From NCBI GenBank assembly GCA_002382805.1, contig DGAD01000008.1:1-64000 (forward strand): a stretch of DNA of 64,000 nucleotides. Direction: 5' to 3'. The stretch comes from Clostridiales bacterium UBA4039. Its GTDB lineage: Bacteria > Bacillota > Clostridia > Lachnospirales > Vallitaleaceae. The notes beneath the pieces were generated by a model, which was given only the letters and a program-made list of their open reading frames with translations, ran no database searches and was not told the DNA's origin. Positions 1-7,931 of this stretch are shown here, in pieces. The translations under genes were made by a program, and so were the position numbers. Positions within the stretch are counted from its first letter, which is position 1. Every line of letters starts with the position of its first letter.

Positions 1-360
1 TCCCCAAGGTACGTTGATAGCACCTTGAATGTGTCCTTCGTTATAAGCGTCGGCACCGCGAATATCAAGAATAACCATATCATCACCTGCGATGACTTTA
101 TCAACAAAATCTTTTTGACCTATTTTATAAATGTGCTCAGGCATATTGACAAAATAATTGTCGATTAGAGTATTCAAATCTGCCACTTCACCTGTTGATT
201 CGTCATCGCTTGATGTAGTATCATCAGAGGATTCACTGACGCCTTTTCCATCGGTTAAATCCATAGAATATACTTGTGTATCCTTATTATTACATGCTGA
301 CAACCCAATAATCATACTTACAATGAGTAAGAGTGTCATTATTTTTTTTGCGTTTTGCAT
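1..360 (-). CDS. Rhodanese-domain lipoprotein, partial (C-terminus off the window)
   Basis: The first 120 codons are visible and the gene runs off the left edge. The product starts with a lipoprotein signal peptide (MQNAKKIMTLLLIVSMIIG, then LSAC lipobox with Cys23 or nearby), followed by a Ser/Asp-rich linker. The start of a rhodanese fold follows (VILDIRGADAYNEGHIQGAINVPWG region), so it is probably a membrane-anchored extracytoplasmic sulfurtransferase. The catalytic Cys loop lies beyond the window, so activity cannot be judged. A GGAGG sits 7 bases before the ATG. It lies 27 bp downstream of another rhodanese lipoprotein gene on the same strand, so the two are probably cotranscribed. Confidence 0.85.
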   Translation of the reverse strand, partial: MQNAKKIMTLLLIVSMIIGLSACNNKDTQVYSMDLTDGKGVSESSDDTTSSDDESTGEVADLNTLIDNYFVNMPEHIYKIGQKDFVDKVIAGDDMVILDIRGADAYNEGHIQGAINVPWG

Positions 361-387
361 AAACTATCCTCCATTACTATTAAATTA

Positions 388-1296
388 TTACGAACCGTCG
401 GCAGCAGAAGGTGTGACCACTTCATCAGACTGTTCTTGCATTGGAACATCTTTAGTTGACCATTCAAGCCATGCTCCGTCATAAACGATAACATTTTCAT
501 ATCCTGCTTCTTCTAAAAGGAGCGCTGTTTGAGCAGCTCGAACAGAAGTCTTACAAAAGATGATGATAGTATCATCACGATTTAAGCCTAAGTCTGAGTA
601 ATCGTTGTAGGTATCTCTTGCAGATTTGAATGTTCCATCTGTATAAATGTTGTTCGTATGTGGATAAAGAATACTTGTTGGAATTGTTCCTTCTGCATAT
701 TCTGCATTTGAGCGTACATCAAGTATTTTTGCCTGTTCGATTCCTTCAACCACTTCTAACACTTCATCTGTTGTTGCTATCATTGAAGCATTCATATCTT
801 TAGCAGTATATTGCACAGGTTCAATTTCTGGAATGTTCATGGATAGTTCAAGTCCTTCTTTAACGATGGCAACTTCGCCGCCATTGACCACCTTAACATT
901 TTCATGACCATATACTTTCATAACCCACCATATACGAGCGGCATATATTCCGTCTTTGTTATCATAAATATAAACCTCTGAATCCGGTGTAATACCTTTG
1001 CTACCTAAAACTGCTTCAACTTGTTCTTTTGGCGCTATAATTCCAGGAACAGGTTCAGAAATACTTACTTCGGCAGAGGTTAAGTTAATTGCTCCTGCCA
1101 AATGACCCTTTGCATAATCTTCTTCGCTTCGAGCGTCTATTACAACGACATCGTCTTTTGAAAGTAATGGACCTAACTGGCTTGCTTCAATGATGTGTGG
1201 ACTTTCATTGTAGGTTGTCGTGTTACAACCAACGATTGTTAATAAAACAACAAACACAAGCGCAAGTATAGCCCCTTTCTTTATCATTATGTTCAT
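388..1296 (-). CDS. Exported two-domain rhodanese (thiosulfate/3-mercaptopyruvate sulfurtransferase type) lipoprotein
   Basis: 302 aa. An N-terminal signal ends in a lipobox (TIVGC, Cys24), so the protein should be anchored outside the membrane. Two rhodanese domains follow, at about 36-150 and 170-285. The second has a catalytic loop with Cys248 (IIFCKTSVRA). The first carries Asp112 in the equivalent loop (YIYDNKDG) and should be inactive, the usual arrangement in tandem-domain sulfurtransferases. The C-terminal tail is acidic. GGAGG lies 7 bases upstream of the ATG. Its physiological donor is not visible. Neighbours at 7.9-12.2 kb (TusA-like, YeeE-like) suggest a role in sulfane sulfur handling, which is inference. 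Confidence 0.88.
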   Translation of the reverse strand: MNIMIKKGAILALVFVVLLTIVGCNTTTYNESPHIIEASQLGPLLSKDDVVVIDARSEEDYAKGHLAGAINLTSAEVSISEPVPGIIAPKEQVEAVLGSKGITPDSEVYIYDNKDGIYAARIWWVMKVYGHENVKVVNGGEVAIVKEGLELSMNIPEIEPVQYTAKDMNASMIATTDEVLEVVEGIEQAKILDVRSNAEYAEGTIPTSILYPHTNNIYTDGTFKSARDTYNDYSDLGLNRDDTIIIFCKTSVRAAQTALLLEEAGYENVIVYDGAWLEWSTKDVPMQEQSDEVVTPSAADGS

Positions 1297-1379
1297 AGTG
1301 AAACCTCCTAAATACGTGAAAGATTGTTAAATTTTGCGCAAATCTGGGAATTATACGCGACACATTTCACTTACTCTTT

Positions 1380-1409
1380 ATTATAGAGCATATTTTTGAA
1401 TTTAGTCAT
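1380..1409 (-). promoter_or_regulatory. Possible promoter of the rhodanese gene pair
   Basis: On the minus strand, a perfect TATAAT (1385-1380) lies 18 bp after ATGACT (1409-1404, 4/6 match to TTGACA), about 85 bp before the start codon of the double rhodanese. A second TATAAT at 1355-1350 has no good -35. This is a weak call. Confidence 0.35.
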
Positions 1410-1476
1410 AAGTATTTTTAATACACTATCCAAGAACCAAATATCAACCTAGACAGAAAACGAAATAATAAAAACA

Positions 1477-1485
1477 TGTTATAAT
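1477..1485 (+). promoter_or_regulatory. Extended -10 promoter of the GT39-like gene
   Basis: TGTTATAAT (1477-1485) is a textbook extended -10 element. No clear -35 is present at 17 bp. Transcription would start near 1491, about 22 nt before the ATG at 1514. This rules against the alternative ATG at 1484, which overlaps the -10. Confidence 0.55.
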
Positions 1486-1513
1486 GAGGAATAAAGTTTT
1501 GGAGGATCACAAG

Positions 1514-3058
1514 ATGAAACGAAAATTATTTTTAAGTATATTATTATGTGCATATATTTTTATCCATATTAAAACACTGCTTACATTTCCACTAATGCAT
1601 TCGGATGAGGCTTGGCTTGGAGGGCTTTCGCTAGAGTACCTTATTCAAAAGTCTCCTTTTGTAACCGAACCCTTCTTTGACCTTTTTCCAAGAAGCCCAC
1701 ATTTACTCAAACTTTTTTTTCATGGAATTCAAGCTATATTTATTGCTCTCTTTGGCTATGGTCTATTTCCGCTTCGCTTAATCAGTCTTATATTTGGACT
1801 TATTGGATTATATATTTTTTATCGTATATTGATACAAGTAAAACTTCGTCCCGATTTTGCCTTATTAGGCGTCTTACTTCTTGCAACCAATATTCAATTT
1901 ATCTATGCAACACATTTTGCTCGTCAAGAAATCATTTTATTTACGCTACTTGTTTTTAGTTATTACCTTGTTGTAGAAAATAGTAAAACCACTATTTTAG
2001 CTTCAGGGCTTATCATTGGCCTTGGTGTTGGATTTCATCCCAATGCGTTTATCCTCTCCTTAATGATTGGAACATGTATTTTACTTAATGTTATTCATGG
2101 AAAACTATCTTTTAAACTACTACTGTTCTGGGGAAGCATTGTTGGAGTGGTCGCATTGATTTTTCCTTTGACGACACTAGCGATAAATCCATCTTTTGTT
2201 CAGGACTATTACGCCTATGGAAAAACGTTGTCCGTTGACGCCCCGTTTTTACAACGGTTTGCGAATATGGTTGCATTTTATCAAAAAATATTTTGGCAAA
2301 TATCTGGAACCTATTATTTGCCCAATGTTCGCCCGGTTTTTTATAGTTTGTTTTTTCTATTTATTTCTAGCTTTTTTACAAAGTCATATCAAAAGTTATA
2401 TTGGCGCCATGCTTTTGGAATGCTTATAGCATTTAATGCTGGCGTATTCATCATAGGACGATACAATACTACATCTATTGTTTTTATAATATTTCCATGG
2501 TGTCTGATGGTGGCACTTGAAGTCACCACCCTTGTTAAAAAAATACCGCTATTAAAAAGGTATCGTTTTTGGAGTGCATTCGTATGTGTATGTGTACTTA
2601 GCATAAGTTCCTTACTGCCTCTATATAAGGATATAAACGCTATGTCCTATGCAAATTACGCAGTATATGAACAGCAAATAAAAGAACATTTGGCTACAGA
2701 GGGCGCTATTCTTGGAAATTTAAGTAGTGGGTTTATTTTTGCCGGACGGGATTTTTATGATATTAGAAATCTTGCCTATTTAGATAAAAATATGCTTGGC
2801 AAGTATATTGCCAAGCATAATATTCAAACGATTATATATTACGAAGAATATGATTATATTCATCGCAATGCTATGTGGGAGATTCTATATGGATCAGATG
2901 ATCACTACTATGACCAAATGCAGGAATTTTTGAGTCAATACGGAACAAACGTCTATGCGTTTGAAGCGCCTTATTATGGCACACGCATTATTCGTTATAT
3001 GGGAGATTATCCATGGAAAATATATATCTATCACATTCAGGACATGCCTACATATTGA
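1514..3058 (+). CDS. GT39/ArnT-like polytopic membrane glycosyltransferase
   Basis: 514 aa with about ten hydrophobic segments and a soluble C-terminal domain, the layout of the PMT/ArnT (GT39/GT83) family. These enzymes transfer a sugar from a polyprenyl-phosphate carrier to an acceptor on the outer face of the membrane. The first external loop has the family's acidic pair (HSDEAW, near residue 32). I chose ATG 1514 because TTGGAGG lies 8 bases before it and a promoter overlaps the earlier ATG. The gene ends 11 bp inside the convergent permease gene. The adjacent opposite-strand operon has RffA-like and ArnC-like genes, suggesting the donor is a lipid-linked amino sugar. The acceptor is unknown. 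Confidence 0.75.
   Translation: MKRKLFLSILLCAYIFIHIKTLLTFPLMHSDEAWLGGLSLEYLIQKSPFVTEPFFDLFPRSPHLLKLFFHGIQAIFIALFGYGLFPLRLISLIFGLIGLYIFYRILIQVKLRPDFALLGVLLLATNIQFIYATHFARQEIILFTLLVFSYYLVVENSKTTILASGLIIGLGVGFHPNAFILSLMIGTCILLNVIHGKLSFKLLLFWGSIVGVVALIFPLTTLAINPSFVQDYYAYGKTLSVDAPFLQRFANMVAFYQKIFWQISGTYYLPNVRPVFYSLFFLFISSFFTKSYQKLYWRHAFGMLIAFNAGVFIIGRYNTTSIVFIIFPWCLMVALEVTTLVKKIPLLKRYRFWSAFVCVCVLSISSLLPLYKDINAMSYANYAVYEQQIKEHLATEGAILGNLSSGFIFAGRDFYDIRNLAYLDKNMLGKYIAKHNIQTIIYYEEYDYIHRNAMWEILYGSDDHYYDQMQEFLSQYGTNVYAFEAPYYGTRIIRYMGDYPWKIYIYHIQDMPTY
2791..2819. repeat. Perfect 12-bp inverted repeat inside the GT39-like gene
   Basis: TATGCTTGGCAA (2791-2802) and TTGCCAAGCATA (2808-2819) are perfect inverted copies separated by 5 bp. 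In the protein this encodes NMLGKYIAKHN. It could form a strong hairpin in either strand's RNA. No function can be assigned. Confidence 0.7.
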
Positions 3059-3794
3059 ATTTTGGCAAAAGATAGCCTTCAATGAGCAAACCGATAAGCA
3101 TGACAAAAATAATGCCAGCATACATTCCCGGCGTATCCATAAATGATCTGCGTTCATACATATACCAACCCAATCCGCCAATTTGGCTGATGGCTCCAAA
3201 GATCATTTCTGAGCTAATCAACCCTCTCCATCCTCTAGACCATCCGATGTGAACGCCGGTTTTAATGTGCTCTGTAGATAAAGGTAATAAGACATAGCGT
3301 AGCAATTGCCACTGACTGGCACCATTATTTGAAGCCACTTCAATATACTCTTTGGGAATGTTTTTAAATCCATTTTTTGTACTAAGGTAAAATGACCAAA
3401 CAACATTATGAATAATGACTAGGCAAATCCCTTCGACCCCAACACCTGCAAATAAAAGAACAATGGGTAAAATGACAACACCAGGTAGAGGGTGAAGCAT
3501 GGTAGCCAATAGTTCAAAAAGAGCTTGTAAAGGCGATGAAAAATAATCCAAGCAAGCCATTAAAAGGCCAATAAGACATCCAATACTTAAGCCGATAAGG
3601 ACAATCGTTAAGGAATGAAGCCCTTGAATTAATAACGTTCCATCCTTTATACCAAGAACTAATCGGATAAGAACCGTTGAAAATTTTGGAAACACTAAAG
3701 GATGTACCCATTCAAAGTAGCCAATGATTTCCCACAAGATGGCAAGGAGTATTAGCCATAAAATTTTTTTGCGATTTTTTATTTTTCTTTCCAT
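3048..3794 (-). CDS. ABC importer permease, SsuC/TauC-like
   Basis: 248 aa with about six membrane segments. The cytoplasmic EAA loop is recognisable (EVASNNGASQWQLLRYVLLP, near 135-155). This is the permease type of nitrate/sulfonate/taurine/thiamine-precursor importers. I chose ATG 3794, with AGAGGT just upstream, over a GTG 21 bases earlier. The start lies 16 bp inside the substrate-binding protein gene, so the pair is translationally coupled. No ATP-binding subunit is encoded next to it, although the EAA loop shows one is needed. It is the last gene of the 7833-3048 operon and ends 11 bp inside the convergent GT39-like gene. No terminator is visible. Confidence 0.82.
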   Translation of the reverse strand: MERKIKNRKKILWLILLAILWEIIGYFEWVHPLVFPKFSTVLIRLVLGIKDGTLLIQGLHSLTIVLIGLSIGCLIGLLMACLDYFSSPLQALFELLATMLHPLPGVVILPIVLLFAGVGVEGICLVIIHNVVWSFYLSTKNGFKNIPKEYIEVASNNGASQWQLLRYVLLPLSTEHIKTGVHIGWSRGWRGLISSEMIFGAISQIGGLGWYMYERRSFMDTPGMYAGIIFVMLIGLLIEGYLLPKFNM

Positions 3795-4756
3795 ATGACC
3801 TCTTCTGCTTCCCACTGTTTATTTAAATACTCTTGAGCATACATAAACTCAATAAAGCGCGTTACGCCCTTGATGTTTGTTGTATAAACCATCTGTTCGT
3901 CGTATAGATAGGAACGCAAGGTTTCCCGGTCGATTTCATAGGCTTGACTTAAAATATCTAATGTTTCTTCGGGAGAATCATATAAAAAGTTTATTGAATC
4001 TTCTAATGCGCGCACAAAGGCGTCATATTGCTTTGTATTCTCATAAAAACTTTCTCTACATACGCCCACAATAAAGGTAAAAGGCTCGCCCATTCCTTCG
4101 CCGCCGCTTGCAAGTAGATGTGCATCTTGTTCTTTAAGCTCTTTAAATAAATAAGGCGGTGCTGTATAGTGTGCAACGACGGTATCGTCAACAAGTAAAG
4201 CCTGATAGCCATCAGGATGATTCATGGAGATGAGTTGATGATCGAAGATGTTGCTTTGCCCTAATTTTTTTTCAGCCTCCATACTCAAAAGAATATGTTG
4301 AATGCTCCCTGGCTGAGGCAATGCTATTTTGCCGGCATCAACTAAATCTTCAAGCGACTTAATTGAAGGGTCATTTGTTATTAAACCTAAAGGGCTTTCA
4401 GATAATCCGCTCATCATCTTCCACTCCATACCTTGATCAAGACCAATCAAAAAAGGTGGAATCCCCATAAACCCAACATCTAACCCATCAGCTAACATGG
4501 CTTCACGTATGGCGGTTGTATTGCCCAGCTGTACCCATTCGACATTTACTGAATCCTCTAGATGGGCATCTAAAAAATTTTTTTCCTGCATGATTTGCAG
4601 AGGTGCATAGGCAATGCCATATTGTTTGGCAATGACAAGGGTATTATCCTCTTGTTTTGTACAACTTGAACTTATCAGTACCATTAATATAAGGATAAAT
4701 ATTAAAAAGATAGAATGTAATAATGCGCTTTTTTTATAGTGGACTATGAATGACAT
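3779..4756 (-). CDS. ABC transporter substrate-binding lipoprotein, SsuA/NMT1 type
   Basis: 325 aa. A lipoprotein signal is followed by lipobox ISSSC (Cys32). The mature part resembles the type II binding proteins of the SsuA/TauA/ThiY (NMT1-like) group: a KQYGIAYAPLQIMQE-like first strand, then a GNTTAIREAMLADGLDVGFMGIPP segment. The ligand cannot be inferred from the sequence; sulfonates, nitrate or pyrimidine-like compounds are family examples. I chose ATG 4756 because AAAGGGGG lies just before it; an ATG at 4774 has no ribosome binding site. It overlaps the ATP-grasp gene by 23 bp and the permease gene by 16 bp. Confidence 0.82.
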   Translation of the reverse strand: MSFIVHYKKSALLHSIFLIFILILMVLISSSCTKQEDNTLVIAKQYGIAYAPLQIMQEKNFLDAHLEDSVNVEWVQLGNTTAIREAMLADGLDVGFMGIPPFLIGLDQGMEWKMMSGLSESPLGLITNDPSIKSLEDLVDAGKIALPQPGSIQHILLSMEAEKKLGQSNIFDHQLISMNHPDGYQALLVDDTVVAHYTAPPYLFKELKEQDAHLLASGGEGMGEPFTFIVGVCRESFYENTKQYDAFVRALEDSINFLYDSPEETLDILSQAYEIDRETLRSYLYDEQMVYTTNIKGVTRFIEFMYAQEYLNKQWEAEEVIWKEK

Positions 4757-5969
4757 GGTTTTCCCCCTTTGCATCAGTTATTTTTAATAGTTGATAAAAA
4801 CGTGTCAATGTTTGGTGCACTTTAGCTGAACTTGTTCCAATGATAACGGCATATCCCGCTCGTTGTGTAGCATTTTCAATGGACTTGATTGTATCACCAA
4901 TCTCAACATGATAGCCGACATCAATAACGCCGGGAATAGCCTTTAATTGATGGATATCTGTAAGCCCTACGATGGTTGTTGGTTTGACAAAAAATAATTG
5001 CACCGATACATGATATGGATTTTTCCTAACATCATATGTATTTAATATCTCTTGTGGATATTGTTGCCCAAGTGCAAGTGCAATTTGAGCTTTAACAATA
5101 TCAAATCCTGTAACCTTTGGTATGAAAACCGCTTCATGCGCCCCACCGATTCGGCAAGCAATTTCATTGACTTTGATTCCTTCTTCTCCGAGCAAATATT
5201 GAAAATATATAGGACCATTTTCTATATTAAAGGTATGAACAATTTGATGAGTAAGCTTGTGGATTGCATCGCCATATCTAGAGCTATGCTTTGATGGAAA
5301 CCTATGGGCCAAACATACACCAAGTTGACGTTTAGATGAAAAGGTTATGCGATCGGTAACGGTAAGCAATGTGCACTGACCATTAACAACCCAACCACTC
5401 ACAGTAATCTCATCATGTGGGTAGTACGTCTCAACTAAGATTTCTTTTTGCCGACTATGTATAATCACAGATGGATAGTGGTCTATAACTTCTTGAACTG
5501 TCTCCAGATAAAAAATCCCCCGCTGTCCTTGAGAATCAACCGGTTTTACAACTACTGGATATGTCAATGTCCTTAGGTCGTGTTCATTGACGCCTTTTTC
5601 ATAGATAATATAATGTGCTGTCGGAATGTGGTGCTTTACAAACATTTTTTTCATGGCAATCTTATTGGTAACCTTTAGCGCTGTCTCGCATGTCAAGGCA
5701 GCTGGAAGTGCAAGGGCTTTTGATGCAAGCATTGTACTTAGGACAGGTTGATCTGTGCCTAAAGTCATTATACCCTGAACCTGATGTTGGGCTGCGCATT
5801 CTATAACTTTTTGACTATCAAATGTAGAATCATAGCATTGACCATCGCTATATTGGTGACCAATAGCATGGGTGAGATAATCAAGGGTAATCACTTGATG
5901 GCCCATCGCTTTTGCTTTTAGAATCCCCGGAAGTTGTGCATTAGATGCACCTAATATAAGTAGCTTCAT
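4734..5969 (-). CDS. ATP-grasp domain carboxylate-amine ligase, unknown substrate
   Basis: 411 aa. A Rossmann-like preATP-grasp domain at the N-terminus (LLILGASNAQLPGILKAK) is followed by the ATP-grasp fold, with Lys142 (VVVKPVDS) and metal-binding residues near Glu269/Arg273 (VNEIACRIGGAHE). The class joins a carboxylate to an amine (or thiol) with ATP, via an acyl-phosphate. The start is preceded by AAGGAG and overlaps the GT2 gene stop by 4 bp (ATGA). Sitting between a sugar aminotransferase/GT2 pair and an ABC importer, it could amidate the amino group of a 4-aminosugar with an amino acid or other acid. That is inference; it could also make a separate small molecule. Confidence 0.8.
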   Translation of the reverse strand: MKLLILGASNAQLPGILKAKAMGHQVITLDYLTHAIGHQYSDGQCYDSTFDSQKVIECAAQHQVQGIMTLGTDQPVLSTMLASKALALPAALTCETALKVTNKIAMKKMFVKHHIPTAHYIIYEKGVNEHDLRTLTYPVVVKPVDSQGQRGIFYLETVQEVIDHYPSVIIHSRQKEILVETYYPHDEITVSGWVVNGQCTLLTVTDRITFSSKRQLGVCLAHRFPSKHSSRYGDAIHKLTHQIVHTFNIENGPIYFQYLLGEEGIKVNEIACRIGGAHEAVFIPKVTGFDIVKAQIALALGQQYPQEILNTYDVRKNPYHVSVQLFFVKPTTIVGLTDIHQLKAIPGVIDVGYHVEIGDTIKSIENATQRAGYAVIIGTSSAKVHQTLTRFYQLLKITDAKGENHVIHSPL

Positions 5970-6703
5970 TCAAAAATCTCCTTAATAATATATTGGCAAT
6001 CCTGTTTTGATTTATAAGAAAACTTATTGAACCGAGTATAGTTAAAGATGACTTGAAGCATCAGTTGTACAAGTTTTTTTGTACTGTAGCGTGTATACAT
6101 ATTATGCTCACCGGGATTTACAGGATGGTTTTTAATATGAATGTTCATCTGCAAAATACGTGCAGATATGTAGACGTTTGGCACACAATCTTTAATAATA
6201 TACTCTACAACAAAACGACGCATACCTCGGTAACTAGTTAGACAAAGGTTCCTAGGTTTTCCTAAAAAACGGTAAAAAAACCATTCTTTAAACCTCGTTC
6301 CCCAAAAACGCATCGGCTTTTGATTGGGCCTAGATATATAGCCATAAACTACGTCACACCCTGCGTCCAAATGTTTTTTCAGTTCAAAAATAGACTTTGG
6401 ATCGTATTTTAAATCATCATCATAGGTGAAGATATAGTCATACTTTGCATAACGTAATCCAGCTAAGGTTGCATTTTGCTGACCAACATTTTCAGCTAGA
6501 ATGAGACTGTGTATTTGAGCATATTGCTTTGAATATTTTTTTAAGACCTCTGTTGTATGATCTTGACTTGCATCATTAACAACAATAATCTCATAATCAA
6601 ACGCATCGGATGTCCTTTGTGTATTCATGATGCACATAAGTTCATCTAATGTATGGGATATATGCTTTGCATGATTGTAGGTAGGAATTACAATCGAAAT
6701 CAT
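5966..6703 (-). CDS. Family 2 glycosyltransferase, ArnC/DPM1-like soluble domain
   Basis: 245 aa with a GT-A fold: VIPTYNHA at the N-terminus, Asp44 (VVND) and a DDD metal site at 95-97 (FTYDDDLKYDP). The region SYRGMRRFVVEYI and the tail YSTKKLVQLMLQVIFNYT resemble ArnC/GtrB/DPM1-type enzymes that load sugars onto undecaprenyl phosphate. Unlike ArnC it stops before the two C-terminal membrane helices. I chose ATG 6703 (GGGGAGGGG upstream) over a TTG that sits inside this site. The start overlaps the aminotransferase stop by 4 bp (ATGA), indicating coupling. ArnC-like activity is inference from similarity and neighbours. Confidence 0.8.
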   Translation of the reverse strand: MISIVIPTYNHAKHISHTLDELMCIMNTQRTSDAFDYEIIVVNDASQDHTTEVLKKYSKQYAQIHSLILAENVGQQNATLAGLRYAKYDYIFTYDDDLKYDPKSIFELKKHLDAGCDVVYGYISRPNQKPMRFWGTRFKEWFFYRFLGKPRNLCLTSYRGMRRFVVEYIIKDCVPNVYISARILQMNIHIKNHPVNPGEHNMYTRYSTKKLVQLMLQVIFNYTRFNKFSYKSKQDCQYIIKEIFE

Positions 6704-7833
6704 TGGACCCCTCCCCAAAAATAATCACAACATAGTTGTATTTTTTGGATAGATGCCCTATCCAAATCCGGATAAATCGGTAATCGAATAAGTCGTTCAC
6801 CTAAAGTTTGTTCTTCATTTGATGTGAATGTTGAGATTGCCACATGCTGGTTAGCCATATGACTGTTCGATAAAGGAACAAAATGACTTCTTACATCAAT
6901 ATCATAAAGCATCATATGACTTTTAAAGGCTCGGGCATCTGCCACATCTTCAAACAAAAGATAAAAAGTATGCCCATTGGTCTTCGTTGTAGCATCCTCT
7001 TGACTAAAGGATACATGTGCATATCTTTTTTCTTCAAAATACTGTTGATAGCGAGCAAAGATTTCACGGTTTTTCTTTACAATAATATGGCTTTGCTCTA
7101 ACTGACCATATAAAAGTGCCATAAGCAACTCCGATGGCGAATAACTCGAACCAAGATCTGTCCATTCATAAAAAGCAACATGGCCTTGCAGGAACTCATC
7201 TCGATTTGTTCCCTTATGGCGAAAACGTTTAGCATAGGCATAACGTTCATGATCTTTTACAAATAGGGCGCCTCCTTCACCGCATACAACATCTTTGGTT
7301 CCATGAAAGCTATAGCAGATATAATCACCAAAATTCTTAGGTTCACGTTGTGTTGGATTTAAAAAACATTGTGCACTATCTTCAATTACTTGTAGTTGAT
7401 GGCGCCTTGCAATCTCCATAATAGCTCCCATATCGGCTAGAAAACCGCCATAATGAATGACCAAAATAGCTTTTGTGTGCGCGGTTATTTTTTCTTCAAT
7501 ACGAGCAGGATCTAACGTTAAATGTCGGTGTTCAACTTCTGAAAATACAATTTTGCCTCCGGCTAATAGCACTGCATTGGCAGCAGACGGAAAATTATAT
7601 GAAGGCATGATAACTTCATCGGTTGATGATAGATTCAAGCACTGACAAGCACACTCGAGGGCATGAGTTCCTGAAGTCATTAACAATAAATTATCGAAAC
7701 CCAGTTTGCTTTTTAACCAAGATTGACATTTTTTTGTATATTCTCCATCTCCCTCTGTTCGTCCGCTATCTATTACGTCCATTATATATTTTTTACTGTG
7801 TGCTAAAGCATATGGCTTATGAAATCTTATCAT
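6700..7833 (-). CDS. rffA: DegT/DnrJ/EryC1 family aminotransferase, RffA/WecE-like
   Basis: 377 aa, PLP-dependent. The PLP-binding Lys180 lies in SFHGTKDVVCGEGG, with Asp152 (VIEDSAQC) contacting the pyridine nitrogen. Length (WecE is about 376 aa), the N-terminus MIRFHKPYA...GRTEGDG, and the GEGG after the lysine fit RffA/WecE. RffA aminates dTDP-4-keto-6-deoxyglucose to dTDP-4-amino-4,6-dideoxygalactose (fucosamine). The exact sugar is not proven. I chose ATG 7833, with GGAAGG seven bases upstream, over an ATG 24 codons earlier that would place the N-terminus inside the promoter. It is the first gene of a five-gene overlapping operon. RmlA/RmlB homologues are not in this window. Confidence 0.84.
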   Translation of the reverse strand: MIRFHKPYALAHSKKYIMDVIDSGRTEGDGEYTKKCQSWLKSKLGFDNLLLMTSGTHALECACQCLNLSSTDEVIMPSYNFPSAANAVLLAGGKIVFSEVEHRHLTLDPARIEEKITAHTKAILVIHYGGFLADMGAIMEIARRHQLQVIEDSAQCFLNPTQREPKNFGDYICYSFHGTKDVVCGEGGALFVKDHERYAYAKRFRHKGTNRDEFLQGHVAFYEWTDLGSSYSPSELLMALLYGQLEQSHIIVKKNREIFARYQQYFEEKRYAHVSFSQEDATTKTNGHTFYLLFEDVADARAFKSHMMLYDIDVRSHFVPLSNSHMANQHVAISTFTSNEEQTLGERLIRLPIYPDLDRASIQKIQLCCDYFWGGVQ

Positions 7834-7846
7834 TTGAAACCTTCCC

Positions 7847-7875
7847 TTGACTTTTTTTGTCGATAAAGTTATTGT
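7847..7875 (+). promoter_or_regulatory. Promoter of the first tusA-like gene
   Basis: TTGACT (7847-7852), 17 bp spacer, TATTGT (7870-7875). The predicted start is near 7882 with a leader of about 50 nt. Its elements overlap the divergent promoter region of the amino-sugar operon, so the two could interfere. Confidence 0.45.
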
Positions 7876-7876
7876 A

Positions 7877-7905
7877 ATTATAAAGCAGAATGTTACATAA
7901 TTCAA
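7877..7905 (-). promoter_or_regulatory. Promoter of the amino-sugar operon
   Basis: On the minus strand, TTGAAT (7905-7900), 17 bp spacer, TATAAT (7882-7877). Transcription would start near 7870, giving a leader of about 37 nt. It interleaves with the oppositely directed tusA-like promoter at 7847-7875. Confidence 0.6.
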
Positions 7906-7931
7906 TTTGAGATATTAAAGGAGACAAGTAC

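Noticed and set aside
1484..1513. ATG 1484 as start of the GT39-like protein
   Set aside because: It overlaps the TGTTATAAT -10 element; ATG 1514 has TTGGAGG at correct spacing.
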